Below, in pieces: positions 44,047 to 53,644 of a stretch of DNA of 64,000 bases (position 1 is the stretch's first letter; each line of letters begins with the position of its first letter). A program made the translations under genes and the position numbers. Below the pieces are notes generated by a model. It saw only the letters and a list, made by a program, of their open reading frames with translations. It was not told where the DNA came from and made no database searches. The stretch comes from Pseudanabaena sp. (lineage in GTDB: Bacteria > Cyanobacteriota > Cyanobacteriia > Pseudanabaenales > Pseudanabaenaceae), in contig QBLS01000005.1 of NCBI GenBank assembly GCA_003249015.1, positions 124,001 through 188,000 on the forward strand. Reading direction: 5' to 3'.

Positions 44047-44246
44047 GCCCTTTTAGCTCCTCTAATGAATAAGCACTGTAACTTCCAGATAACTTCTATG
44101 ATCTGAGTTGATAGCTGCCAAAGGCTACGCTTAAGCAAATCAGCAACCAGATATGCAATGGAATCAATTAAATTCACGATCGCAATACAATAGACTTACA
44201 TCTTATTCTAGCGACAAAATCTCCCCAAAAATCTTTCTATAGCAGT

Positions 44247-46070
44247 ATGACTTTTACGCAAAGACAAATTTCTCCCTTCAATCCTACTGAAAACACCCGC
44301 ACAATGGGCAAAGGGATGCGTGCAGCAATTTTATTTTTGCTAAGCCTGCTCATACTAATTGGGCTTCTGGGAGGACGATTATTTTATTTGCAGATTATTG
44401 AAGGCGATCGCAATCAGCAGCTTGCCGAAAATAATCGGATTCGTCTCATTGCCAAACCACCCGAACGGGGAAGATTATTTGATCGCAAAGGTAACATTCT
44501 TGCCTCCAGCCGCCTAGCCCATGTGGTTTACCTATGGCCGATCGCCCAACCCAAAGAAAAATGGGGTGCAACGATTGAGCGTCTTGCCAAATATATCTCT
44601 GTTCCCGCCGCTACTATTACTGCCAAGCTAGAACAGGAAGGCTACAACTCACCCAACCTAGTCCGAGTCTCTAGCGCAATTAGTCCCAAATTAGTGACAT
44701 TGCTATCTGAGCACAGCATGGAGCTAGCAGGGGTTCAGGTAGAACCTGAGGCAGTACGCTACTATCCCAACGGTGATGTAGCAGCTCATGTCCTTGGCTA
44801 CACAGGCGAGATCACGGCTGAGGAACTACCCAAACTCAAAGAAAAGGGCTACCGTCCTGGGGACGTACTGGGCAAAGCAGGTGTGGAATATGCCTTTGAG
44901 AATATGCTGCGAGGCGAATGGGGTGGTCAGCAGGTAGAAGTTGATGCATTTGGCAAAGTATTGCGCGTCTTGGGACAAAAACCGCCAAAAGCAGGTAATA
45001 CAGTCAAGATGACCCTTGACCTTGACCTCGAAAAAGCTGTGGAAAAGATTTTGGGACCACAGCAAGGTGGCGTTATTGCCATGAATCCCAATAATGGCGA
45101 AGTTTTAGCAATGGTCAGTCACCCTGCTTTTGATCCCAACCTTTTTTCAGGGAAAATCTCTGAAGCGGCATGGAATCGCTTGCAAGAAAAGGATCACCCC
45201 TTTGTCAATCGAGTTTTGCAAGTCTATCCCCCTGCAAGTACCTTTAAAGTCGTTACGATGGCGGCGGCGCTGGAAAGCAAAAAATTTGGGATCAATGACC
45301 TGTTACCGACCTATCCCTATCTAGATATCGGTGGATTTCAGTTTTGGGATCACAATAAAGCTGGCTTCGGCACAATCGGATTTGCGGAAGCGATGGCTTA
45401 CAGCAGTAATACCTTTTTTGGGCAAGTCGGTATGCGTGTCGGCGAAAAGACCCTTGCCGAATGGTCACGCAAGTTTGGCTATGGCGAATACTCAGGGCTA
45501 GAAATCAAGGGAGAAGAAACTAAGGGAACAGTTCCCGATGAGGAATGGAAGAAGCGTGTTATCGGTGAACCTTGGTATGTGGGTAACACCCTGAATATGT
45601 CCATTGGTCAGGGTGATGTCCAAGCTAATCTAGTTCAGGTTTCGATGATGACGGCGGCGGTAGCAAATGGAGGATTTAAAATTCGCCCCCATTTATTGCT
45701 TGAAGATAACGAAGCGAGAGAATGGAAGAAATCCCTAGGTATCGCCCCAGAAAATCTCTTAGCCTTACAAAATTCCCTCAAAGCTGTTTTTGAGTATGGT
45801 ACGGCGGCTTCCTTAAATTCTGGGGGAACTTCTATGGCAGGGAAGTCAGGCACAGCACAGGATCCGCCTCGTCTCAACCATGCGTGGTTTACGGTATATG
45901 CTCCTGCCGAAAGTCCTGAAATTGTGGTGACTGTCTTTGCCGAAAATGCAGGTGGCGGCGGTGGTAGCGCGATCGCAGCTCCCATAGCAGTCCAAACCGT
46001 CGAAGCCTACATGAAAATCAAGAAACAACCTAATTCTCCCAATAATCCCCCAGTTCCTCTGATTCAATAA
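44247..46070 (+). CDS. mrdA: Penicillin-binding protein 2 (peptidoglycan transpeptidase)
   Basis: 607 aa class B PBP. One membrane helix near 28-48 (AAILFLLSLLILIGLLGG), then the dimerisation domain (RGRLFDRKGNILASS) and the transpeptidase: SxxK as YPPASTFKVV near 330, SxN as AMAYSSNTFFGQ near 385, KSGT as SMAGKSGTAQD near 535. It cross-links septal/side-wall peptidoglycan in the periplasm as the elongasome partner of RodA. A 25-nt-arm hairpin follows the stop. Confidence 0.94.
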   Translation: MTFTQRQISPFNPTENTRTMGKGMRAAILFLLSLLILIGLLGGRLFYLQIIEGDRNQQLAENNRIRLIAKPPERGRLFDRKGNILASSRLAHVVYLWPIAQPKEKWGATIERLAKYISVPAATITAKLEQEGYNSPNLVRVSSAISPKLVTLLSEHSMELAGVQVEPEAVRYYPNGDVAAHVLGYTGEITAEELPKLKEKGYRPGDVLGKAGVEYAFENMLRGEWGGQQVEVDAFGKVLRVLGQKPPKAGNTVKMTLDLDLEKAVEKILGPQQGGVIAMNPNNGEVLAMVSHPAFDPNLFSGKISEAAWNRLQEKDHPFVNRVLQVYPPASTFKVVTMAAALESKKFGINDLLPTYPYLDIGGFQFWDHNKAGFGTIGFAEAMAYSSNTFFGQVGMRVGEKTLAEWSRKFGYGEYSGLEIKGEETKGTVPDEEWKKRVIGEPWYVGNTLNMSIGQGDVQANLVQVSMMTAAVANGGFKIRPHLLLEDNEAREWKKSLGIAPENLLALQNSLKAVFEYGTAASLNSGGTSMAGKSGTAQDPPRLNHAWFTVYAPAESPEIVVTVFAENAGGGGGSAIAAPIAVQTVEAYMKIKKQPNSPNNPPVPLIQ

Positions 46071-46078
46071 TTAGAACC

Positions 46079-46131
46079 TAAGACCAGAGTTTGTTCCGCC
46101 CGCGCAGCGGGCGGAACAAACTCTGGTCTTA
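46079..46131. terminator. Hairpin with 25-nt arms after the PBP2 gene
   Basis: Perfect arms around GCA, inner stem TTCCGCCCGC/GCGGGCGGAA shared with the repeat at 1886-1948. It begins 9 bp after the stop, with no clear T tail. Confidence 0.7.
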
Positions 46132-46160
46132 ACTACCTATAGCTGTTTCAAATAAGAGTT

Positions 46161-46207
46161 AGGGCTTCGACTTCGCTCAGCTAGCAGTATACGTTGGCTG
46201 AGCGAAG
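46161..46207. repeat. Repeat family C copy (CTTCGACTTCGCTCAGC type)
   Basis: Inverted GGGCTTCGACTTCGCTCAGC / GGCTGAGCGAAG around a TATAC-type loop, right arm truncated. Other copies are at 54858-54916 and 57339-57417. In 46208-46398 I see no gene. Confidence 0.6.
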
Positions 46208-46398
46208 CACCGCCATTCATCTTTAATTAATCCAATCTTTTAGCGTATGGGTAAACAATCTTAGTCTCTTTGTCGAGTCGTGCTATTTAGAAAGCATTTC
46301 ACGCATTATTAGCTATCGCTATTGAGTCATGATGGCAATTAGGGCGATCGCGAAATGATCGCTTACAATTTATGACAGATTAATTGAAAGGTACAGTC

Positions 46399-47058
46399 AT
46401 GGTCGTTACTCCAATTACTGATCGCGTTAAGCCTATATCTCCCCAAATCGCTCCAATTGCAGAACAGGAAACTCATCAAAACAAAACTTTTGTCACCTTG
46501 GATGAATACCGATCACTTTCGGAAACTGCTGATGAACGACTCGAATATTGCAATGGAGAAATTTTTGCTATGTCTGGTGGCTCACATCCCCATAGTCGTA
46601 TTGCTGTAAATATCATAATTTTTCTAGGTATCACTCTGCGTGATACTGATTTTCAAGTTTGTAATGGCGACATGCGGATCTGGATTCCAGAGTTTCAATG
46701 TGGAACTTATGCAGATGCGCTCGTGATTAGTGGTGAGCCAGAATTTAACGATACGCGCACTGACGAAATTCTTAATCCTGTGCTGGTTGTGGAAGTGCTG
46801 TCACCATCAACACAGGGCTACGATCGCGGCGAAAAGTTTCGTAAGTATCGCTCTGTGGCTAGCTTGAGTGAGTATTTACTAATTAGCCAATCAGAGCCTT
46901 ATATTGAACATTACTCTAGGGATATTTCCAAGTCTGATAATGGCGATATCTGGCAATTGCAAATTAGCGATCGCCTAAACCAGAAAATCACCTTATCTAG
47001 TCTCAATATAGAAGTTCCTCTCGCCGAAATCTATCGCCGCATCGCAGGAATTAGTTAA
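46399..47058 (+). CDS. Uma2 family endonuclease (DUF820)
   Basis: 219 aa from ATG 46399 (MVVTPITDRV), with GAAAGGT upstream; the earlier TTG 46384 is less likely. Core motifs are TLDEYRSLSETADERLEYCNGEIFAM, YADALVISGEPEF, NPVLVVEVLSPSTQGYDRGEKFRKYR. The D/ExS/K pattern of the restriction-like fold is complete. Function of Uma2 proteins is not established. It differs strongly from the Uma2 gene inside recJ. Confidence 0.85.
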   Translation: MVVTPITDRVKPISPQIAPIAEQETHQNKTFVTLDEYRSLSETADERLEYCNGEIFAMSGGSHPHSRIAVNIIIFLGITLRDTDFQVCNGDMRIWIPEFQCGTYADALVISGEPEFNDTRTDEILNPVLVVEVLSPSTQGYDRGEKFRKYRSVASLSEYLLISQSEPYIEHYSRDISKSDNGDIWQLQISDRLNQKITLSSLNIEVPLAEIYRRIAGIS

Positions 47059-47059
47059 T

Positions 47060-49690
47060 TTAGCCTTGAGGGAGTTTGGGGGGTAGCTCAACGGTGAATA
47101 TGGAACCTTGGTTGACTTCACTCTCCACGGAAATAGTTCCCCCCATCAAGAGAACAAGCTGTTCTGTAATTGCTAAACCTAAGCCAGTGCCACCATGCTT
47201 GCGAGTGGAAGATTGATCAACTTGGCGAAATTGTTCAAAGATAGTGCGTTGAAATTCTGGCTCAATACCAATGCCTGTATCGCGGACAGAGATAAGAATA
47301 TTTGCCGCCGCAAAGGGGATAGGAGATTCTTGAAGGTTTTCGCTGCTATCAGGTTTATGGGCAATCTCTGAGGCGTACTTCAGTCCAACACAGACCTCAC
47401 CGCGATCAGTGAACTTAATCGCATTAGAAACTAAATTAGTGATCACTTGCTTTATTTTTATTGAGTCATGATAAATCGCACAAGTTCCGATCTCATTGCG
47501 AAACACAAAATTGAGGGCTTTAACGGTGGCTAATGGTTGCAAACTTTCACAGGTGTGGTGAATCAGTTCGTCAAGATTAAAATATTCAGGATGGGCTTCC
47601 ATTTTGCCAGCTTCGATCTTTGATAGGTCGAGAATATCGTTAATCAAATCCAGTAGATTTTTACCATTGCGGAGGATGCGCTCCACCATATCGACTTGAC
47701 TCACTGATAGAGCTTCGCGGCGCTGACGTAGCAACACTTGAGAGAAGCCGATAATTGCATTCATGGGCGTGCGGAGTTCGTGACTCATATTCGCGAGAAA
47801 CTGGCTCTTTAGTTGAGTTGCTTCCAATAGTTGAGCATTCTGGGCTTCGATCTGATTGATTAATTGGGCATTGCCGATCGCGATCGCTGCCTGTACTCCG
47901 AAGGAAGCCAAAAGATTTAAATCTTCGCGGGAACTGGCTCGTTCGGTCAAAAAATGCCCGATCGCCAATACGCCTAAGCGCCCAGAGCGACTTGACTCAA
48001 TCGGCACGCACAAGGCGCTTTTAACAGGAAGGTCAGCAACCAAATGGGATTCTCCAGCCTTGATTTCGACAGGAATGCCTTCTTTAAAGACTTGAGCAAT
48101 TAGATTATGAGAATTTAAATCGAAGGATTTTTGTAATGGAAAGTCCTCAGGTAATCCCTTTGCTGATGACAAAGTAAGTTGATTCTCTTTGGCATCATAG
48201 AGCGCGATTACGCAGATATCTGCCCACATAATCGCGTCACAGGTTGCTTCTACTACCGACTCTAAAAGAACATCTAGATCCTGTAACTGCTGGTTAATCA
48301 GGTTGGTCAAGCGCTGCAAAATACTCATCCGTTTTTGCTGCTCGATCATGATTTTATTGGTTTCTTGCATCACCTTATCGCGATAGCGCTGTTCGGTGAC
48401 ATCCCGCAAGATCATTACACTGCCGATTAGTTCCGATTCAGTTCCCACTAGGGGGGCAGCTTTGGTACTGAGGATAATTTCATTACCTTCAGGCGGACGC
48501 AAAATCACTTGATCTTCGACGACTTCTCCCGTTGACATCGCTCGAAATACAACCAAGTTAGCCAGATCAACGGGTTCGCCATCCTGATGTCTGATGTCAA
48601 ATTGTTTGACAATCTCTTCCATCGATTTGGCGATCACAGGCGAAGCATTCACCTCTGTACTTGAGCCTGTGCTAAGGGAATTAAAACTAAGGATTTTGCG
48701 ACCTGCGGAATTAATTTTGAGAATCCGACCCGCAGGATCGCTAAGGAGAACGCCATCGGCAAGTTGTTCAAAAACGGTGGTGAGTTCTTCGCGTTGACGG
48801 GCGATCGTCTCAATACTTTGGGCATTGCTAATAGCGGTGGCAAGCCTTCGACCAATCGACTGCAAGATGTTTTGTCCTCGTTCTGAGAGAGGAACAAGGC
48901 TACCTAGAAACAGAACTCCCACTAAGCTCTGTCGCAGTAACAAGGGGTAAGCAGAAAGACTCTGAGGTAGAAGGTCGCCGATGGGAGTGCGATAGACGAG
49001 GGTTTGTCCCTTGAGGCGATCGCCTTCCCAGATGATCGGCTCAGCAAGCTGTCCCGACTGCCCAATGATCCCTTCACCGAGATTGATTTCAGTCATTGCT
49101 TGACTAGTTTTGTAGCCCCATTCAGCGGCTAAAACTAAATAGCCTTCAGGTCGTGAAGTAGAAGTTTCCCATAGATAAATGCTGCCAAGCTGAGCGCCTG
49201 TGAGTTTACAAATTTCTTCAAGGCTCGCTTTAATCAATTTATATTGGTCAGTGGTATTAACCAAAACGCGGTCTAGGGCTTGCAGCGCAAACTGAATATC
49301 CCTAGCTTCTAGGGTGGCAGTTTTTGCCTCTAAATGCGCCGCCATACGATTAAAAGTTCTCGCAAACTCGCCAATTTCATCGGCACGATTTAGCTGCGAT
49401 CGCGCTGATAGGTTTCCCGTTGATAATTCTTCTGCTGTCTCCGATAGTTCGATCAATGGTGGCTGAATACTACGGATAATCGAAATTGCCACAAATAGGC
49501 TAGAACCCAAACCCACTGAGAAGATTACGATAGCCAGTCCTGTGGTGAAAGCTTCTAACTCTGGAGAACCTTGCTGGATATGCAGTAATAAAATTAAGCT
49601 AGCTGTGGCAAGTAAGGAGGTGCTGGTGGTTAGTCCAAAGATTAAGCGATTAACTAAACTATCACGGGGAGGCAGGTTGGCATTGGTCAT
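47060..49690 (-). CDS. Membrane sensor histidine kinase (HAMP-GAF-PAS-GAF-HisKA-HATPase)
   Basis: 876 aa. Two closely spaced membrane helices near 15-70 with almost no periplasmic loop, HAMP to about 135 (LSETAEELSTGNLSAR), GAF (about 140-300), PAS (about 305-430), GAF (about 470-610), HisKA with LANMSHELRTPMNAIIGFSQ near 635, HATPase with NLVSNAIKFTD, VRDTGIGIEP and GTGLGLAITEQL. There is no receiver domain and no response-regulator gene adjacent, so the partner is unknown. The short loop suggests it senses signals in or below the membrane. Confidence 0.92.
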   Translation of the reverse strand: MTNANLPPRDSLVNRLIFGLTTSTSLLATASLILLLHIQQGSPELEAFTTGLAIVIFSVGLGSSLFVAISIIRSIQPPLIELSETAEELSTGNLSARSQLNRADEIGEFARTFNRMAAHLEAKTATLEARDIQFALQALDRVLVNTTDQYKLIKASLEEICKLTGAQLGSIYLWETSTSRPEGYLVLAAEWGYKTSQAMTEINLGEGIIGQSGQLAEPIIWEGDRLKGQTLVYRTPIGDLLPQSLSAYPLLLRQSLVGVLFLGSLVPLSERGQNILQSIGRRLATAISNAQSIETIARQREELTTVFEQLADGVLLSDPAGRILKINSAGRKILSFNSLSTGSSTEVNASPVIAKSMEEIVKQFDIRHQDGEPVDLANLVVFRAMSTGEVVEDQVILRPPEGNEIILSTKAAPLVGTESELIGSVMILRDVTEQRYRDKVMQETNKIMIEQQKRMSILQRLTNLINQQLQDLDVLLESVVEATCDAIMWADICVIALYDAKENQLTLSSAKGLPEDFPLQKSFDLNSHNLIAQVFKEGIPVEIKAGESHLVADLPVKSALCVPIESSRSGRLGVLAIGHFLTERASSREDLNLLASFGVQAAIAIGNAQLINQIEAQNAQLLEATQLKSQFLANMSHELRTPMNAIIGFSQVLLRQRREALSVSQVDMVERILRNGKNLLDLINDILDLSKIEAGKMEAHPEYFNLDELIHHTCESLQPLATVKALNFVFRNEIGTCAIYHDSIKIKQVITNLVSNAIKFTDRGEVCVGLKYASEIAHKPDSSENLQESPIPFAAANILISVRDTGIGIEPEFQRTIFEQFRQVDQSSTRKHGGTGLGLAITEQLVLLMGGTISVESEVNQGSIFTVELPPKLPQG

Positions 49691-49758
49691 GGGAATCTAG
49701 CTGATTTGCTTTATTAAATCCATAATACTCGCTTGCGATTAGAGGTGCGCCGTAAAGT

Positions 49759-49813
49759 AAAGAGCTAATTTTTGACATTGCGGCGAAGCTGCAATGTCAA
49801 AAATTAGCTCTTT
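49759..49813. repeat. Hairpin with 23-nt arms upstream of the sensor kinase
   Basis: Perfect arms AAAGAGCTAATTTTTGACAT.. around GGCGAAGCT, in the gap between the divergent kinase start and the convergent phosphomutase end. The rest of the gap (49691-49981) shows no gene. Confidence 0.8.
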
Positions 49814-49981
49814 GTTAATCTGCAAATGCTCAACCCTCTTAGCCACAATTGATAAATCCTCTCTGCGGTTAGAGATATTTGGCAAATGTTGGAGGGCTAG
49901 GGCAGAGCATTCCCAATGTGAGGCTGTTTATAAATTGGTGAATTGTGGCGGGAATGCTCTGCCCCTACGACAAGATGCTAC

Positions 49982-51460
49982 TTAATTAAATTGTTCAGCC
50001 CAATTAGAAATCCAGTTGAGCGTTTTATGAACAATCTCAGGAGTTGCCGCTTCGCAGTAGAGACGCAATAGAGGTTCTGTGCCACTGAAGCGAATGAGAA
50101 GCCAACTTTGATCTTCTAAACGGAACTTAAAACCATCGGGAGCAGTGACATCCACAACTCTGCGACCTGCAATTTCCGTAAGGGAAAATTGCTGAAGCGT
50201 ACTTACCAACTTCTCTCTAGCCGCCATTCCTGACAGCTTCTTGTCGATGCGATCGTAATGAGAGACGAACTTAGTTTGTTGTTGGAGATTGCTGTAGAGT
50301 TTGCTCAGATCTTTTCCTGAAGTAGCGATCGCTTCTAGCACATACAAAGCTGACAGCAAAGCATCACGCTCTGGAATGTGACTGCCATAGCCAATTCCCC
50401 CTGACTCCTCGCCTCCCAAGAGACAAGGCACACCAGAGAGCATTCTCTCGGCAATGTACTTGTAACCAACGGGAGTTTCGTATACTGGCAAATCGAATAA
50501 AGCCGCAACTTTGGGCATTAAATCGGAACCGCTAATGGTTTTGATTAGTTCTCCTGTAAAGCCGCGATGTTGAGCCAGATGTTCGATCAAAATTGGAATC
50601 AAGATTTGCGAGCTTAAGAAATTACCTTCACTATCCACAGCCGCAATGCGATCGGCATCCCCATCAAATACAAAGCCCACCAGAGTTTGATCAGGATGGT
50701 CACGGTGATAGGTTTTAATCTGGCGAAATAGCTCCGCAATATAGCGGGGAAGTGGCTCAGGCGCACCGCCTCCAAACAGGGGATCGGTGTCACCGTTGAT
50801 TTCAATCAAGCTGGTTTGATCGGCGGCAGGCAGATCTAAAATTCTTGATAAACCACTGGCGGCGGTTCCATGCATCACGTCTGCAAAGACGGTCAACTTT
50901 CCCAAGGTGATCGCTTCTTTAATCGAGTCAATATTTACCTTGCCACGCAGAGCTTGGCAGTAGCTCGCCCAAGCATCGAAGGTGGTGATTTGTCCTTTTT
51001 GGGGACTTTCGTAAACGAAATCACCGCGCTCTAAAATAGCTTCCACCTTAGCAGTGACATCAGGGGATACGGAGCCACCAAATGCACCTTTAATCTTTAA
51101 GCCCGAATAGTTGGCGGGGTTATGACTTGCGGTAATTACCAAAGCACCTAAAGCCTTGCGATCGTAAGCCGCCCAACTAAAGGCAGGTGTCGGCGCAAAG
51201 CTGTCAGCGAGCAGGACATCAAACCCGATCGCAGCGACAGCTTCCGCAGTACGTTGGGCAAAAGCTTCGGACATGAATCGGCGATCGTACCCCACAATAA
51301 TTGTGTTATTGCCTAACTCGCCAAAGGTTTCGCGGAGGATATGAGCAGCGATCGGTGCAACGGCAACTAGTCTTTCAAAGGTAAAGTCATCGGCAATGAT
51401 GCCGCGCCAACCATCAGTGCCAAATTTTACGGGAGGATACAGTGGAAATTTGCCTTGCAT
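49982..51460 (-). CDS. Phosphoglucomutase/phosphomannomutase family protein
   Basis: 492 aa alpha-D-phosphohexomutase. FGTDGWRGIIADDFTFE at the start, active-site serine in VITASHNPANYSG near 105, metal loop FDGDADRIAAVD near 235, sugar-binding GGEESGGIGYGSHIPERDA near 330 and phosphate-binding RFSGTEPLLRLYCEA near 460. The substrate (glucose- or mannose-phosphate, glucosamine) is not certain from sequence. Confidence 0.93.
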   Translation of the reverse strand: MQGKFPLYPPVKFGTDGWRGIIADDFTFERLVAVAPIAAHILRETFGELGNNTIIVGYDRRFMSEAFAQRTAEAVAAIGFDVLLADSFAPTPAFSWAAYDRKALGALVITASHNPANYSGLKIKGAFGGSVSPDVTAKVEAILERGDFVYESPQKGQITTFDAWASYCQALRGKVNIDSIKEAITLGKLTVFADVMHGTAASGLSRILDLPAADQTSLIEINGDTDPLFGGGAPEPLPRYIAELFRQIKTYHRDHPDQTLVGFVFDGDADRIAAVDSEGNFLSSQILIPILIEHLAQHRGFTGELIKTISGSDLMPKVAALFDLPVYETPVGYKYIAERMLSGVPCLLGGEESGGIGYGSHIPERDALLSALYVLEAIATSGKDLSKLYSNLQQQTKFVSHYDRIDKKLSGMAAREKLVSTLQQFSLTEIAGRRVVDVTAPDGFKFRLEDQSWLLIRFSGTEPLLRLYCEAATPEIVHKTLNWISNWAEQFN

Positions 51461-51497
51461 AGGTTTTAAAATTTCTTTTTGGTAAAGTCTACCGTAA

Positions 51498-51532
51498 AGA
51501 TGAGAGGCGGCGCGATGCGCCGCCTCTCATCT
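51498..51532. repeat. Hairpin with 16-nt arms, GGCGGCGC-GAT-GCGCCGCC
   Basis: Perfect arms in the 100-bp gap between pyrE and the phosphohexomutase on the same strand. Another CTTGAGGCAGCGCGAAGCTCTACCTCAAG hairpin-like stretch follows, next to the pyrE stop. Confidence 0.75.
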
Positions 51533-51564
51533 AATTCAAACTTGAGGCAGCGCGAAGCTCTACC

Positions 51565-52128
51565 TCAAGCTATTTTGTTTGCATAGGCTTGAATTTCGTC
51601 GATGGCAAATACAGAGCCAAACTCTAATCCTGATTTAGCGTATAGCTCAGCTCCCCCCTGCTTGCGATCAACTAGCGTCAAAATGCGATCGACCACATAG
51701 CCTGCATCGCGTAGTTTCTCGACCGCAAATAAAGCCGACTGCCCCGTGGTGACGACATCTTCCAGTACCACCACATTAGTATTTGGTTCCAAAACTGGCC
51801 CCTCAATCCAAGCCGCCGTCCCATGTCCCTTGGGTTGTTTACGGATGATCAAGGCAGGAATCGGTTTGTTTTCGTAGGCAGATACTACGCTCACAGCACT
51901 GACAATTGGATCGGCGCCTAAGGTCAGTCCAGCTACAGCCCCTGTCCCTTCAGGCAACATAGACAGCAGGACTTGCCCAGTCCATAGCCCACCAAATGGA
52001 TGTAATGTCACCAACTTACCATTGATGTAATAGGTACTTTTTTGCCCAGAAGATAATGTAAAGTCACCACTCTTATAGGCGAGTCTACAAAATAGCTCTA
52101 ACAATTTTTCGCGATTTGGATGTTCCAC
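51565..52128 (-). CDS. pyrE: Orotate phosphoribosyltransferase
   Basis: 187 aa. It joins orotate and PRPP to OMP in pyrimidine synthesis. The PRPP loop VVLEDVVTTGQSALFAVEKL near 125 is typical, as are FTLSSGQKSTYYINGKLVT near 22 and IRKQPKGHG near 95. It lies upstream of the phosphohexomutase on the same strand; the 100-bp hairpin-filled gap leaves cotranscription open. Confidence 0.96.
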   Translation of the reverse strand: MEHPNREKLLELFCRLAYKSGDFTLSSGQKSTYYINGKLVTLHPFGGLWTGQVLLSMLPEGTGAVAGLTLGADPIVSAVSVVSAYENKPIPALIIRKQPKGHGTAAWIEGPVLEPNTNVVVLEDVVTTGQSALFAVEKLRDAGYVVDRILTLVDRKQGGAELYAKSGLEFGSVFAIDEIQAYANKIA

Positions 52129-52197
52129 AATTTTTAAAAATTTTTAACTTTAATAACAAGCCAGAAAATGGCAGCAACAATCATTATGAAACCGAAT

Positions 52198-52368
52198 TTG
52201 AGTTTTTCAGCGCCGAAGGCGCTGAAAAACTCAAATACTCCCTTTCCCCCAAAGAAATAGACATATAAAACCAAGAATTAGACTTTGCGGCGCTTCGCGC
52301 CGCAAAGTCTAATTTTTCATAGGGAAGGGAGTAAGAGGATAGTAGCGGCGCATCGCGCCGCTACTATC
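52198..52368. repeat. Three consecutive hairpin repeats
   Basis: 52198-52234 (17-nt arms, CAGCGCC-GAA-GGCGCTG), 52276-52314 (17-nt arms, GCGGCG-CTTCG-CGCCGC, followed by TTTTTC) and 52338-52368 (13-nt arms, GCGGCG-CATCG-CGCCGC). All share the G+C-rich centre but have unrelated outer arms. The 335-bp gap has no gene. Confidence 0.8.
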
Positions 52369-52463
52369 TTCTAGGATTTCTAAAAATTTAGTTGACTAAG
52401 CCAGCAAATTTGGGCTGAATCTGCTACATTAGTCAGCGTCCAACCGTGAGGATGTGTATTTAT

Positions 52464-52919
52464 ATGAGTACTAGGTTCTCTTGGCTTGCTTCATCACTAG
52501 TTGCTGCCTCAGCGCTACTGGCTACTGGTGCTGCTTTTGCCGATCCCCTGCTCACCGATCAAGATCAATTTCCTCGAAACTTTCCTGCTACCTATCCACA
52601 GGTACAGAACAAAGTTTTGGATATTACCTCTGATCCTAATTTGCCTAATCCCTATATTCAAACTACGTTTAGGGATCAATGGATTGAGCGTCAATCTAAT
52701 GCTCTTAGAGCAATTCATCGTGAAATGATGGATTTGCAAACTCTAAGTGATGCGACTATTCGCACCCGTGATTTGCCAAGTTCCTACTGTTCTTCTTTGT
52801 TGAGTGAAGGATTTAATGCTTGTGCTGCGCCTGAAGAACCAGCACCTGTGGTTGCTCCTTTTAGAGCGCCAGCGGCAGCACCGATCACACCTGCAGCTCC
52901 CGTTCCCGCACTTTGGTAA
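52464..52919 (+). CDS. Exported protein of unknown function
   Basis: 151 aa from ATG 52464. The first 27 residues are a signal peptide (SSLVAASALLATGAAFA, cut before DPLL). The mature part is a short helical region (RDQWIERQSNALRAIHREMMD), two cysteines (SYCSSLL, FNACAAP) and a Pro/Ala-rich tail. I do not recognise a family. It is divergent from pyrE. Confidence 0.75.
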   Translation: MSTRFSWLASSLVAASALLATGAAFADPLLTDQDQFPRNFPATYPQVQNKVLDITSDPNLPNPYIQTTFRDQWIERQSNALRAIHREMMDLQTLSDATIRTRDLPSSYCSSLLSEGFNACAAPEEPAPVVAPFRAPAAAPITPAAPVPALW

Positions 52920-53032
52920 TTGGCACCTTGGTAATTGTTTGAGTTACCCTATTTAAGTTTTTTGTGTTGGGGTGTTTTTTGTGTTGATTTATAGATCTTG
53001 AGAGATGCTACTCGATAGCTCTCTTCCTTATC

Positions 53033-53061
53033 CGAAGGGCGGCGCAAAGCGCCGCCCTTCG
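53033..53061. terminator. Hairpin between convergent genes (CGAAGGGCGGCGC-AAA-complement)
   Basis: Perfect 13-nt arms around AAA, between the exported-protein gene and the convergent pentapeptide gene. Bidirectional terminator is plausible. Confidence 0.6.
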
Positions 53062-53073
53062 CTATTTTGGCTT

Positions 53074-53532
53074 TTACTTTAGGCAGTCTCGATTTGATGT
53101 TATGCCACTAGGCAAAATTGTTTTACAAAGCTTTGCTTTGGCAAGTTGTGACTCTGAGACGATCGCACTGGTGAGATCGACTTCAGTCAAATTGGCATTA
53201 TCGAGAATTGCGCCGCTCAAGTCAGCAAGTATCATTTTGGTGCGCTTAAAATTGCCATAGCTGAGGTTTGCGCCTCTGAGGTTGGCACGACTCAAATTCG
53301 AGAAGGTGATGCTAGCTCCAGTTAATTTTGCTTTGCTGAGATTGGCATCTAGCAAATAGATGTAATCCAACTTGGCAACGGGTAAGTAGACATTGGCTAA
53401 GTCACAACCTTGGCAAAGTCTGGTGTTTTTTAATTGCAGAATTTGGCTTTGGTTAGCAGCCCACGCGGGGGCGGGAAACAAAAATAAGATGAGGATTGCG
53501 ATCGCGAAAAAGATGCGGTATTTCGTAGCCAT
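53074..53532 (-). CDS. Exported pentapeptide-repeat protein
   Basis: 152 aa. N-terminal signal peptide (IFFAIAILILFLFPAPAWA). Then about 15 A(D/N)LxX pentapeptides, such as ANLRGANLSYGNF and ADLSGAILDNANLTEVDL, that would form a right-handed quadrilateral helix. Four cysteines (CQGCD, C near the end) may pair. Lumenal or periplasmic location is likely. Specific role unknown. Confidence 0.88.
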   Translation of the reverse strand: MATKYRIFFAIAILILFLFPAPAWAANQSQILQLKNTRLCQGCDLANVYLPVAKLDYIYLLDANLSKAKLTGASITFSNLSRANLRGANLSYGNFKRTKMILADLSGAILDNANLTEVDLTSAIVSESQLAKAKLCKTILPSGITSNRDCLK

Positions 53533-53580
53533 ATCTCTCTGTAAATCTCTTGAAAATTTAATATGAAGTTGTAAGGCTTA

Positions 53581-53635
53581 ATCCAGAATAGACTTGAAAG
53601 CCTTGCTAAGCAAAGCTTTCAAGTCTATTCTGGAT
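53581..53635. repeat. Hairpin with 20-nt arms between xth and the pentapeptide gene
   Basis: Perfect arms ATCCAGAATAGACTTGAAAG and complement, inner CTTGC-TAA-GCAAG-like tip. It ends 10 bp before the xth stop. Confidence 0.75.
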
Positions 53636-53644
53636 TTGAGAGCT